The position numbers and the translations under genes were made by a program. Below, piece after piece: positions 1-7,621 of a stretch of 24,803 nt of DNA (its first letter is position 1; the number at the start of each line of letters is the position of its first letter). The notes beneath the pieces were generated by a model, which saw only the letters and a program-made list of their open reading frames with translations, was not told the DNA's origin and did no database searches. Origin of the DNA: CAJBLF01 sp964613015 (lineage in GTDB: Bacteria; Patescibacteriota; Gracilibacteria; Absconditabacterales; Absconditicoccaceae). The stretch spans positions 1 through 24,803 of the forward strand of contig CAZTFP010000020.1 of the NCBI GenBank assembly GCA_964613015.1. Reading direction: 5' to 3'.

Positions 1-2
1 AG

Positions 3-644
3 CAAAAAAAGCGAGGAGGAATACCTATCTGCTTCCCCAACTTTGGAAAAAAGATCATGTATAAGGGAATTCAAATTCCCCAACATGGATTCTTGCGGGA
101 TACAAAAAACATACTCTCCTGTAATCAAACAGAGAGTGATTTCATGGTTATGGCTGGGACACCAAACGCTTATGGTGTATCTTATGATGTAACACTTAAG
201 ACGCAATTACACCACCAATTCAACACTCCTACACTGACCCAAACCTTATCTGTTTGGTCTGGTGATCCTTCTGAGGAGATGCCACTTTGTTTGGGATTTC
301 ATCCTTACTTCAAGATAAACAGAAAGTATCTGAACTTTATACGGGATGGCAAAGAAATGAATATGGAGCTCTTTTCTGACGACAAACTCATCAATGCCCA
401 GAAATTCGATTTCGAAAATGTCTTCGAAATCCAGCTTGATGAAAAGCTATCTGTCGTTATGGTTTGTCTTGGTAGCTTCCAGACAGGACAACAAAAGGTC
501 TATATTTGGTCTGATAATCCGGATAAATATATCTGTATAGAACCTGTCATCCATGATACCAAACTCTTCGGCACCCCACAAGGACATTTCGTAGGAAATA
601 AAAACCAAGATTTCCATATCTCCTACGCATGTAAAAGGTGGTAA
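3..644 (+). CDS. Aldose 1-epimerase / hexose mutarotase-like protein, 5' partial
   Basis: The reading frame is open from the window edge, so the start lies upstream. The visible 213 residues carry mutarotase-family landmarks: GGIPICFPNFG near the start, PQHGF, GFHPYF in the middle and a YICIEP segment near the end. The family interconverts sugar anomers in the cytoplasm; the substrate cannot be told from sequence. It ends in TAA and is followed directly by a hairpin terminator. The gene is odd for this window. It has no in-frame TGA although glycine is common in it, and CGA/CGG occur three times, two of them at positions where this family normally has Arg (before GGIP and after HGFL). That fits standard-code DNA, so it may be a recent import or the end of a chimeric assembly. 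Family assignment is fairly secure, the origin is inference. Confidence 0.75.
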   Translation, partial: QKKRGGIPICFPNFGKKIMYKGIQIPQHGFLRDTKNILSCNQTESDFMVMAGTPNAYGVSYDVTLKTQLHHQFNTPTLTQTLSVWSGDPSEEMPLCLGFHPYFKINRKYLNFIRDGKEMNMELFSDDKLINAQKFDFENVFEIQLDEKLSVVMVCLGSFQTGQQKVYIWSDNPDKYICIEPVIHDTKLFGTPQGHFVGNKNQDFHISYACKRW

Positions 645-659
645 AGAAAACAACTTAAC

Positions 660-687
660 CCAGCGAAGTATTTTCGCTGGTTTTTTT
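660..687 (+). terminator. Rho-independent terminator after the mutarotase gene
   Basis: An 8-bp perfect stem (CCAGCGAA / TTCGCTGG) with a 5-nt loop is followed by seven T. It lies 15 bp after the mutarotase stop and immediately before the PriA-like sequence, so the two genes are transcriptionally separate. Confidence 0.9.
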
Positions 688-736
688 AATAAAATTATAA
701 TTTGAATCTCGGTGAAATTTCAATACTGTTTCGTTT

Positions 737-1789
737 ATGAATTACGAACGCTTTGATCACAACATACAAGAGACCAAGAAATCCATTTTCCTGGTGAATA
801 TGAGCAAGGAGATTACTCCGTATTTTTCGCAATTGGCGAGTGATGGCATCGAAAAATATCTCAAGCAAGGAAAAAAAATCTGTATATTGGTAAATAAAAA
901 ATGATATGCTGGCGGAATGATTTGTCACGCTTGTGGAAATATTCCCAAGTGTAAAAATTGTTCGGTAAGTATCAGTTATCATAAGATTGAATCGTGAGAG
1001 ACTATCGGACTCTGTCATATCTGTAAGACACAATATAATGTGCCTATCACCTGCCCTACCTGTCATAGTGAAAAGATAAAAAATTTCTGATTGGGAACTC
1101 AGAAAGTCGCGGAATATCTGAAAAATGAGTATAACCAATACGCATTGATTGTCGAATCAGAAACAGTAAATTCTCCGAATAAAATCAAAAAAATCACCGA
1201 AGAAATATCTGGACACCAAATCATTATCTGAACTTCCCTCCTCGCTACCCCACCGAGCAAGATCAATTTCGATCTTATTATATTTTTGAATGCAGATTTA
1301 GGATTGAATGTCCCTGACTATACATCAGCAGAAAGAAATTTCTATTTTCTCTATGAAGCATTTGTAAAACATCCAACGGCCAATTTTATCGTACAGTCAT
1401 TTAACCCAGATCAGTACAGCATTCGCAACGCATGTAGGATGAGTAAAGAAAAATTTTACGAAGAAGATACTATCTTTAGAAAAGTAAATGGGTATCCACC
1501 GTTTGGAGAACTCTGTGTGATTTTGTACAAAAACGAAATCGAAGAATCGCTCTATACCAAAGTCGATACCTTACACAAGGATCTCCTTTATCTCAAAGAA
1601 AAATATCAGTTAAAAGAGATTGAAATATATTCTACCCCACCACTGATTTACAAAATGTTTGGAAAATATAGATACAATATTATCCTGAAATGACCAAACG
1701 TAAGGCAATTTATGGACATCATTTTCACAAAGCTGAACTTGGCGAAGAAAGGATTTAAAGTGGACTGGATGGCTGAAAGTATCGTGTAA
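737..1789 (+). CDS. priA: PriA-like primosomal protein, C-terminal part only, helicase motifs degenerate
   Basis: With TGA read as Gly this is a 350-residue protein matching the C-terminal half of PriA, the replication-restart helicase of about 700-800 residues. It has the KKGYA segment (Gly56 is a TGA), four CxxC pairs of the zinc-binding region starting at residue 63 (CHAC, CKNC, CHIC, CPTC), the IIIGTS, NAD and PDYTSAER segments, and the late YPPFGEL motif. Missing are the N-terminal DNA-binding domains, the Walker-bearing first lobe and the QVAGRAGR motif VI, which is replaced by EAFVKHP. It cannot be an ATP-driven helicase. PriA-like sequence seems to continue upstream of the ATG back to a TAA at 698-700, so it may be a 5'-truncated remnant rather than a gene designed short. 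TGA codons at 902, in EIS/GTS and elsewhere mark it as native. Confidence 0.75.
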
Positions 1790-1871
1790 ACTAAAAGATT
1801 GTGAAGATTTAGAAAATTCAAAGATTTGTTTTATACAAATTTTTTAATATTTTAATTTTTTAATCAAAAAT

Positions 1872-1898
1872 AAAAAAACCTCCCGAAAATACCGGGAG
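1872..1898 (-). terminator. Terminator of the sigma-like/alpha-CTD gene
   Basis: On the minus strand CTCCCG / CGGGAG form a 6-bp stem with a short loop, followed by a T-run (seen as AAAAAAA at 1872-1878 on the plus strand). It lies just after the stop of the 1906-3120 gene. Confidence 0.85.
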
Positions 1899-1905
1899 AT
1901 TCTGT

Positions 1906-3120
1906 TTATTTGCTTTGTAACTTGAAATATCCTATTTGCACGTCTGAGAATCTCATACCGAAGTTAAGCTTTTTTTTCTTCAGATACGTTTCAATTTCAT
2001 TATGAGACTTTTTACCTAAGTTACGATGTTTCAAAAACTCATAAGGAGTGTATTGTACCAACTGCCATACATATTCAATGCCAGCATTTTTACAGCAATT
2101 GATGATGCGTATATGGAAATCTATATCTACAATACGAGCAACCAAGTCTTGATTGTATTCTGTAATTGCATGAATTTCAGTTTCGTATACATCTAGAAAC
2201 TGTTTCTTGTACGATTCTTCCAGATTCAACATCTTTTGTTTAATAACTTTCATCTCTTGCTCGTATGATGCTTTATACGATTGTTCATCTTCCCATGCAT
2301 TACTTATGGGTTTCAAATAATGTGCGAGTGATTTTTTTAATTTTACAATTCCCCTGTCTTTGAGATGGTGAACATATTCATCGGCAATATCAAGTATTTT
2401 TCCAATATCCTCCAGTGGATATACATCAGAACGTATTCCATAATACATCTCTATAACCTTTTTCTCTCCTTGTATCAATTTTCCCAAAGCTTCATCAATT
2501 ATCGGACATATATAACCCGTCAACGTAGGAGCGATTGCTGATCGCATTTCCTTGGCAGAGACATTGATTACATCACGAATAAAATGATCGTCTTTCCAAA
2601 AAAATTCTCTTTTTTCTGGCAATGGCAGATGTGAAACAAAAATTTTGTAGAGATATGTCCGCCATACTATTATCTCTGATGATACTACATCATTATGTCT
2701 GGACCATAATCGACTAATCAACCTACGGTATCCTACAGAGACTTCATCAGTATAGATAATGTCATTGAAAGATACGATTGCTGGTAGAGCATACCTGATA
2801 GTTTGGATAATTTTCTCTTCTTCCAACTCTTCTGCCAATATACCATCAAGTTTTACCCTGAAGTCACTATCCCAAGAAGATATTGGAGCAAAGTTCACGA
2901 ATTTGATGTCAGCATATAGCTTCAATATTGCTGGTTTTGCATTGTTGATAGAAACTATATCTTTTTGCCATGCTCCACTCTCACGAAGTTGTGTGATATA
3001 ATTTGTTGATGTAGAATGTGATATTTCCAACATTTTTTCTATTACCTCATAGGGCATACCTAATTCTAATAATTTGATAAGCCATACTTTTCTGTTTTTA
3101 AATTTTTTATTATTGTTCAT
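1906..3120 (-). CDS. Putative transcription regulator: HTH, sigma region 4-like segment and RNAP alpha-CTD
   Basis: 404 residues. Residues 13-50 look like a helix-turn-helix (LELGMPYEVIEKMLEIS). Residues 207-266 resemble sigma-70 region 4, with YYGIRSDVYPLEDIGKIL and a KLKKSL end. A probably helical or coiled-coil linker follows (278-330). Residues 333-390 are a clear RNA polymerase alpha C-terminal domain: CCKNAGI, LVQYTPYEFLKHRNLGKKS and NEIETYL. Core alpha and core sigma parts are absent, so it is not a subunit of either kind. The likely role is DNA and upstream-element binding at promoters. It has its own promoter at 3163-3190, tandem repeats in its leader and a terminator. There is no TGA among about 14 glycines. 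CGA/CGG at residues 137, 154 and 193 would be Trp in this genome. Domain calls are from pattern recognition; the function is inferred. Confidence 0.7.
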   Translation of the reverse strand: MNNNKKFKNRKVWLIKLLELGMPYEVIEKMLEISHSTSTNYITQLRESGAWQKDIVSINNAKPAILKLYADIKFVNFAPISSWDSDFRVKLDGILAEELEEEKIIQTIRYALPAIVSFNDIIYTDEVSVGYRRLISRLWSRHNDVVSSEIIVWRTYLYKIFVSHLPLPEKREFFWKDDHFIRDVINVSAKEMRSAIAPTLTGYICPIIDEALGKLIQGEKKVIEMYYGIRSDVYPLEDIGKILDIADEYVHHLKDRGIVKLKKSLAHYLKPISNAWEDEQSYKASYEQEMKVIKQKMLNLEESYKKQFLDVYETEIHAITEYNQDLVARIVDIDFHIRIINCCKNAGIEYVWQLVQYTPYEFLKHRNLGKKSHNEIETYLKKKKLNFGMRFSDVQIGYFKLQSK

Positions 3121-3131
3121 TTTTTGTATTA

Positions 3132-3159
3132 TTTATTGTATTTTATTTATTGTATTTTA
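3132..3159 (-). repeat. Two tandem 14-bp repeats in the leader of the alpha-CTD fusion gene
   Basis: TTTATTGTATTTTA occurs twice head to tail (3132-3145 and 3146-3159), between the promoter and the ATG at 3120. The position just downstream of the -10 box suits an operator, possibly autoregulatory, but it could be simple AT-rich slippage. Confidence 0.6.
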
Positions 3160-3162
3160 TTT

Positions 3163-3190
3163 CTTATATCTAAATATTTATAAATGTCAA
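3163..3190 (-). promoter_or_regulatory. Sigma-70-type promoter of the alpha-CTD fusion gene
   Basis: Reading the minus strand: TTGACA (3190-3185), 16-bp spacer, TATAAG (3168-3163). Predicted start of transcription is near 3156, about 35 nt before the ATG. Confidence 0.75.
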
Positions 3191-3208
3191 TCCTCTTTTG
3201 AAGAGGAT
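3190..3208. promoter_or_regulatory. Palindrome abutting the -35 box
   Basis: ATCCTCTT-TTG-AAGAGGAT is a perfect 8-bp inverted repeat that begins at the last base of the TTGACA box. It has no following T-run in either direction, so a protein-binding operator is more likely than a terminator. Confidence 0.45.
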
Positions 3209-3252
3209 ATATTTTGAAATCACCCAACTATTCGGGGGGTTTTTCTCAATTT

Positions 3253-3280
3253 AAAAAAAACTCTCCCGGAAAACCGGGAG
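3253..3280 (-). terminator. Terminator of the receiver-like gene pair
   Basis: On the minus strand CTCCCGG-TTTT-CCGGGAG is a 7-bp perfect stem followed by a T-run (AAAAAAAA at 3253-3260 on the plus strand), a few bases after the stop of the 3288-3683 gene. Confidence 0.9.
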
Positions 3281-3287
3281 AATATAA

Positions 3288-3683
3288 TTATTTTGTAATG
3301 TTGTTGTCAAAAATATTCTTTACCTGTGCCCAATCATTTGATTTGCAATAATTTGCACTGACGGCTTGATCTCGTGCATCACTATCCTGATCATTATAGA
3401 TCATGTTGATAGCAATAACGAATTTATCAGAATATTCTTCAGCAAATTCACAAACAACTTTACACCTTGCACGATTTGACGCCAAGGTATCCCTTTGAAA
3501 CACGAGTCCACAAATAGGGTTTTTTTTCATTAATGCAGCGATAGCTATCTTAGTCAAAGCATCCACTATTGAATGAGCGAGCAACACCTCATATTCTTCT
3601 GCCAACTCTTTTAATTCACGAGCTAACATACCTTCATGTTTAAACTGCTCAACCATAACAATTAAAATTTTCTTTTTTTTCAT
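3288..3683 (-). CDS. Small receiver-like protein of unknown function
   Basis: 131 residues, no recognised family. It opens with a basic stretch and a beta-strand-like KKILIVMVEQ, then alternates helices and hydrophobic strands (EVLLAHS, CGLVFQ, FVIAINMI), the general pattern of a CheY-type receiver. The acidic pocket and phospho-acceptor Asp are not evident, so if it is a receiver it is a phosphorylation-independent one. It is the second gene of a two-gene minus-strand unit, starting 4 bp after the stop of the 3688-4107 gene, and is followed by a strong terminator. There is no in-frame TGA and one CGA (DA-CGA-DQA). A role with the neighbouring fusion regulator is possible but only suggested by position. 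Confidence 0.6.
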   Translation of the reverse strand: MKKKKILIVMVEQFKHEGMLARELKELAEEYEVLLAHSIVDALTKIAIAALMKKNPICGLVFQRDTLASNRARCKVVCEFAEEYSDKFVIAINMIYNDQDSDARDQAVSANYCKSNDWAQVKNIFDNNITK

Positions 3684-3687
3684 ACAA

Positions 3688-4107
3688 TCACTTTTTTTTG
3701 TTGTTTTTTTTAGTCATTATCCCGTGAACCACAGGCAAAAAATCGAAATGCTGATGAACGGGTATTATTTGCCTTATTTTTACGGTATCACCCCAATGCT
3801 CAAGTGCAGCTTCTACACTATGTGCCCACACGATTACCTTTGTGTGCTTTTTGTGTTCGAAGAACTTGCGATACACCGCCTGCCCAATTTGCGAATCCGG
3901 CACTTCAAAATGTCCGTGTCCGTACATGTGCGGCTGGATAATTACAACGTCGTAATGAAAATTTGACATCGTACTCAGCTGGGAAAACCGGTGAATAGAA
4001 GAACAATAATCCAAGTTGTAGTGTTCTTTCAGTTTTTCATAATATCCACTATGCGAGTGATATCCCGCATCAAAAATAAGAATTCTTTTTTGCTTTCTTT
4101 TTGGCAT
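3688..4107 (-). CDS. Small receiver-like protein of unknown function, His-rich
   Basis: 139 residues. It starts MPKRKQKRILIFDAG, a typical first strand of a Rossmann/receiver-like fold. Later strands are YDVVIIQPHMYG, where a receiver would carry its phospho-acceptor Asp but this protein has Gln, then TKVIVWAHS and IRQIIPV. It contains many histidines and a lysine-rich tail. It is the first gene of the two-gene unit, with a promoter at 4136-4163. There is no in-frame TGA among about seven glycines. It and its downstream neighbour may be distant paralogues of one degenerate receiver fold. No function is assigned. Confidence 0.6.
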   Translation of the reverse strand: MPKRKQKRILIFDAGYHSHSGYYEKLKEHYNLDYCSSIHRFSQLSTMSNFHYDVVIIQPHMYGHGHFEVPDSQIGQAVYRKFFEHKKHTKVIVWAHSVEAALEHWGDTVKIRQIIPVHQHFDFLPVVHGIMTKKNNKKK

Positions 4108-4135
4108 ATTTTTTTATGTATTTTTTTGTTATATT

Positions 4136-4163
4136 CTTATACATATTTACAACTATAAGTCAA
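4136..4163 (-). promoter_or_regulatory. Promoter of the receiver-like gene pair
   Basis: Minus strand: TTGACT (4163-4158), 16-bp spacer, TATAAG (4141-4136). Same -10 and spacing as the promoter at 3163-3190, which suggests the two units are expressed by the same holoenzyme. Confidence 0.75.
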
Positions 4164-4334
4164 CAAGTATTAGCTGTTTTTTTCACATAGGAATTTAAAT
4201 AATTCCTATTCAGCTATGCTGGATAAAAACGACGTTAAACTTCTTTTGCCCTTTGACTATACAAAGGATAAAGAATTTTTGGCGTCTTTTTTTATATTTG
4301 TCAACGCTAAATAGTAGAGATATTGGATGTTTTT

Positions 4335-4362
4335 TTGCTTCTTATACCATGCTGAGTATACT
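4335..4362 (+). promoter_or_regulatory. Candidate promoter of the VirB4 cluster
   Basis: TTGCTT, 16-bp spacer, TATACT. Transcription would start near 4369, which favours ATG 4409 over ATG 4349 or ATG 4253 as the start of the VirB4 gene. Confidence 0.5.
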
Positions 4363-4408
4363 TATAAGTAATACAACAAGGCATATTTACCACTTAGCAT
4401 TATACATT

Positions 4409-6460
4409 ATGGAAGTCATTCAAAACGTAGTATATGATACGGATTATACTTGATATATAGCCAATGGCTGATATCCTCTCTTCCAGGCTCCAGCTACACC
4501 AGGAAAATTGTGATTTTTTGATAAACTATTATCAGGTATTTTTCCTAGTTTATTTGCAAAGAAATGAGGAACGTCTACAGGAACAGGTATGATTGGTGGT
4601 AAAAAAAGAGAAGGCTTACCAGAAAACAATGAAATCAAAGATAAGGAACTGAGAGAACAAGTTAAATATTTACTTGAACTGCCCGATGAACAGTACAACG
4701 ATCAAAAATTAACCAGTAAAATGAGAACATATATCGCGGAGACAGAAAAAGAATATTCTACCGTGATAAGTGATTACAAAACGCACATTGCGCCGTCTTA
4801 TTGGGAATTTAAACCAACCTATTATAATGTGTCAGGAATTTTTTGAAAAACATATTATGCACAAAGTTATCCATCATACATCGATGCATTACGAACAAGA
4901 GATATTTTTTGATTCCATGCAAAATGGGACATGACCTGGTTTATCTATCCAGAAGATGATGCAGCTATTCAGTCTATGTTGAAAAATAGAGCTACACAGT
5001 TGAAGGCTGAAGTAAAGGATGCCATGCAAAAAGGTATCACGCTTGATATGGAAGTAGAACAGCAATATAGAGACGTAGAGATGATTAGAGAAAAGCTTAC
5101 GACTCGTGAAGAAAGATATTTTGAAAATTCATTTTATATCAATGTGTATGACGATAACGAAGAAAAGCTCAAAGAAACTGGTAAAAAAATCGAACAAAAA
5201 ATATCAGGATATGGAATCAGAATCAAAAGCGCAATCCAAAGAATGGACGAAGGATTTTCTTCTTGATTGCCGTTGTGTACTGATGAACTTGCTATCAGCA
5301 GAAGCTCAGTCACGTCATCACTCGCTGGATGATTTCCTTTTATCTCCAATGATATGGTGAGTGAAACAGGAATCCTCTATGGTATCAACTTACATACCTG
5401 AGGATTGGTAATCTTCGATAGATACAATCAAAAATTACCTAATATGAACAGTGTCATCCTTGCTACTTCTGGAGCTGGAAAATCATTTACGGTGAAACTT
5501 GAAGTACTCAGATACTTGATCAACGATATCGATGTCATCATCATTGATCCAGAAAATGAATATAAAGCACTCTGTCAAAAAGTAGGCGGAACCTATGTAA
5601 ACATCGCAACAAATTCACAACAATATCTGAACCCATTTGATATTCCACCAAAAATCGAAGATGTAGAATATGGAAAGGGAGATTTGTTAAGAAGTCAGAT
5701 TATGAGTTTGATAGGAATGATCCAGATTTTGATTTGATGATGTACACCAGAAGAAGAAGCATTGCTCGATAAAGCTTTACAAAGCACCTATTCACTGAAA
5801 TGATTCTCACTCGAAGCAGAAAATTACGAAGGAAAACAACCACCAATCATGGGTGATCTGATGAATGTTTTGGAATGAATGGAAGGTGGAGATAGATTGG
5901 CATTGAGATTGAGTAAATATGTCAGTGGAACATTTGGAAAAGTATTTAATAACTACACGAATATAGATATTAATAACAAACTTACCGTGATTAGTATCAG
6001 AGATTTGGAAGATGCATTGAAGACACCAGCGATGATGAACGTACTCAACCGGGTATGGACCAAAGTAAGATCACATAAGAAAAAAAGGATGCTTGCCTGT
6101 GATGAAGCTTGGATTATGTTTCAAAACGAGACATCAGCAGAATTTCTTTTTGGACTAACCAAGAGAGCAAGAAAATATGGATTAGGAATTACGGTAATTT
6201 CTCAAGATATTGAAGACTTTGTAAGAAGTAAATATGGTAAACCAATTATCTCCAACTGTGCTTTACAAATATTATTAAAACAATCTACGACCTCTATCAA
6301 AGCATTGAATGAACTTCTTGGACTTTCAGAAGCTGAGCAAAGAAGACTTGTCTCTTCTAGTGTCGGAGAATGATTAATATTTGCTGGCAATCAGCACGTA
6401 GGAGTAAAAATCCTTGCATCACCAGAAGAAAAAGAATTTATCACAACTGATGTGAATTAA
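4409..6460 (+). CDS. virB4: VirB4/TraC-type conjugation ATPase
   Basis: 683 residues when about 14 in-frame TGA codons are read as Gly. VirB4 ATPases power type IV secretion or pilus biogenesis at the inner face of the membrane. The Walker A motif TSGAGKSF is at 353-360, followed by IIIDPENEY and NPFDIP. The Walker B motif MLACDEAW has its Asp-Glu at 565-566. Further VirB4 blocks are KRARKYGLGIT, YGKPIISN and VGEGLIFAGNQH. The N-terminal domain contains the usual WFIYPEDDAA and FPFISND blocks. CGA at 4892 (residue 162, DAL-x-TRD) and CGG at 6050 (residue 548, LN-x-VW) fall where relatives have Trp or another aromatic. The frame is open further upstream, but the promoter supports this start. 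VirB4 heads a three-gene cluster that also encodes a membrane protein and a pilin-like fusion. Confidence 0.93.
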
Positions 6461-6591
6461 CAAAATAATGAAAAACGAAAAGTGGAAAACGAAAAACGAA
6501 CGAATAACAAGCTTATAGACTATAGTTTATTTATAATAATCCATCAACAAACCAAGTCCGACAGTATTCATCTTTAATTATCAATTAGTTT

Positions 6592-7617
6592 ATGATCGAA
6601 GAAATGAAAACACACGACAATAATACCAAGACTCAACTTTCGCTAGCAGCAGCGTTGTTTTTTTCTCCATTGGTACAAAATATGCTTAAAAAAAATACGC
6701 GAGATATTACTGATACAGATAGGGATTTTATCCGTGGATATATAAAATTTGGCTATATTACTTTGTTATTTTGAGTTATCACCATAGCATCATGAATTAT
6801 GAATTATATATTTGCCTTGAAGATTTTGAGTGTGACGTATACCATCAGTATTTTTCTCTTAATCTTTTTGTTGGTTATCAGTGTAGTAAGTATTCTTTCA
6901 GATATCAGTCTGCTAAAATGACGAAGTACTAAACCACAAAACTATACTATCGAAGGTAACAAGAAAGATATTATTTTAAAATATCTACCTATTTACAATA
7001 TTTATCTGTGGTATTCAGCACATACTTTTGATAAACCAAATCGACGAATCAAAGAATCTCTTTTTCTCTGGACGATATTTTTATGAGTATGTATGTCTGG
7101 AAATATTTTTATGAGTAGTACACTACTTATTCTTATTATATTTAGAGTCGCTGCATTGATGTCTGATATCGATTTTCTGACTATACCTATCAAACAACGA
7201 CTCAATAAACTATTTTTGAAAAACCCTGAAGAGATTATGTGATATATCACCTGATCATTACGCTATCTTATACAATCATTTGTGCATATATTTGTTCCCA
7301 TGCCGGTCTATACTTTGCAAACAGAAATAGTAAAAGAAAAAGAATCATATAGTCGCATCATAGATATTCATAACAATACCAACATTATTATAGAATATAT
7401 TCTCTGAATCCTTTTGATGATTTGACTGGTGTATATTATGAAAATTGATTTTACTATTCGAACCTACGTTGCTTGATTCTGATTACTTACCCTCAGATAT
7501 ATGATTATGGTGATTCAGTTGAAACATCTTCCTCACTTGCCTATCGCGAGAGAAATTCTACTTCTCGCAAAAGCAGTGATAGGATATGGCAAAAAACTTT
7601 TTATACACAATCAATAA
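6592..7617 (+). CDS. Polytopic membrane protein of the T4SS-like cluster
   Basis: 341 residues with TGA as Gly; not assigned to a named family. After a polar N-terminus (about 55 residues) it has several hydrophobic stretches (for example YITLLFGVITIASGIMNYIF, then IFLLIFLLVISVVSIL, LLILIIFRVAAL and YILGILLMIGLVYIM), so roughly six to eight membrane segments. A cytosol-like block KYLPIYNIYLWYSAHTFDKP is followed by two adjacent CGA codons that would read WW (PNWWIKESLFLW). ATG 6592 is the first start after a TAG at 6586. It ends 4 nt before the next ATG, so it is translationally coupled to the Cys-repeat protein. The place between VirB4 and an exported pilin-like protein fits a secretion-channel component; this is inferred from context only. 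Confidence 0.75.
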
Positions 7618-7621
7618 GACA

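Larger units (their letters stand above)
4108..4408. other. Divergent intergenic region with two palindromes
   Basis: This 301-bp gap separates the minus-strand regulator unit from the plus-strand VirB4 cluster. It holds the two opposing promoters and two inverted repeats: TAGGAATT-TAAAT-AATTCCTA (4188-4208) and CCTTTG-ACTATA-CAAAGG (4250-4267). A 32-codon frame from ATG 4216 to TAG 4314 is present, but I see no support that it is a gene. Confidence 0.5.

Noticed and set aside
447..653. Minus-strand open frame opposite the mutarotase gene
   Set aside because: Antisense shadow of a gene with clear family motifs.
3222..3245. Possible plus-strand terminator (CCC...GGG then TTTTT)
   Set aside because: The stem is only about four pairs and no plus-strand gene ends nearby.
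4216..4314. 32-codon frame in the divergent intergenic region
   Set aside because: No homology, no promoter placed for it and no conserved features visible.
6466..6505. Purine-rich repeats (AAAACGAAAA-like) between VirB4 and the membrane gene
   Set aside because: Short, imperfect and low complexity; no regular unit that would support a CRISPR or binding array.
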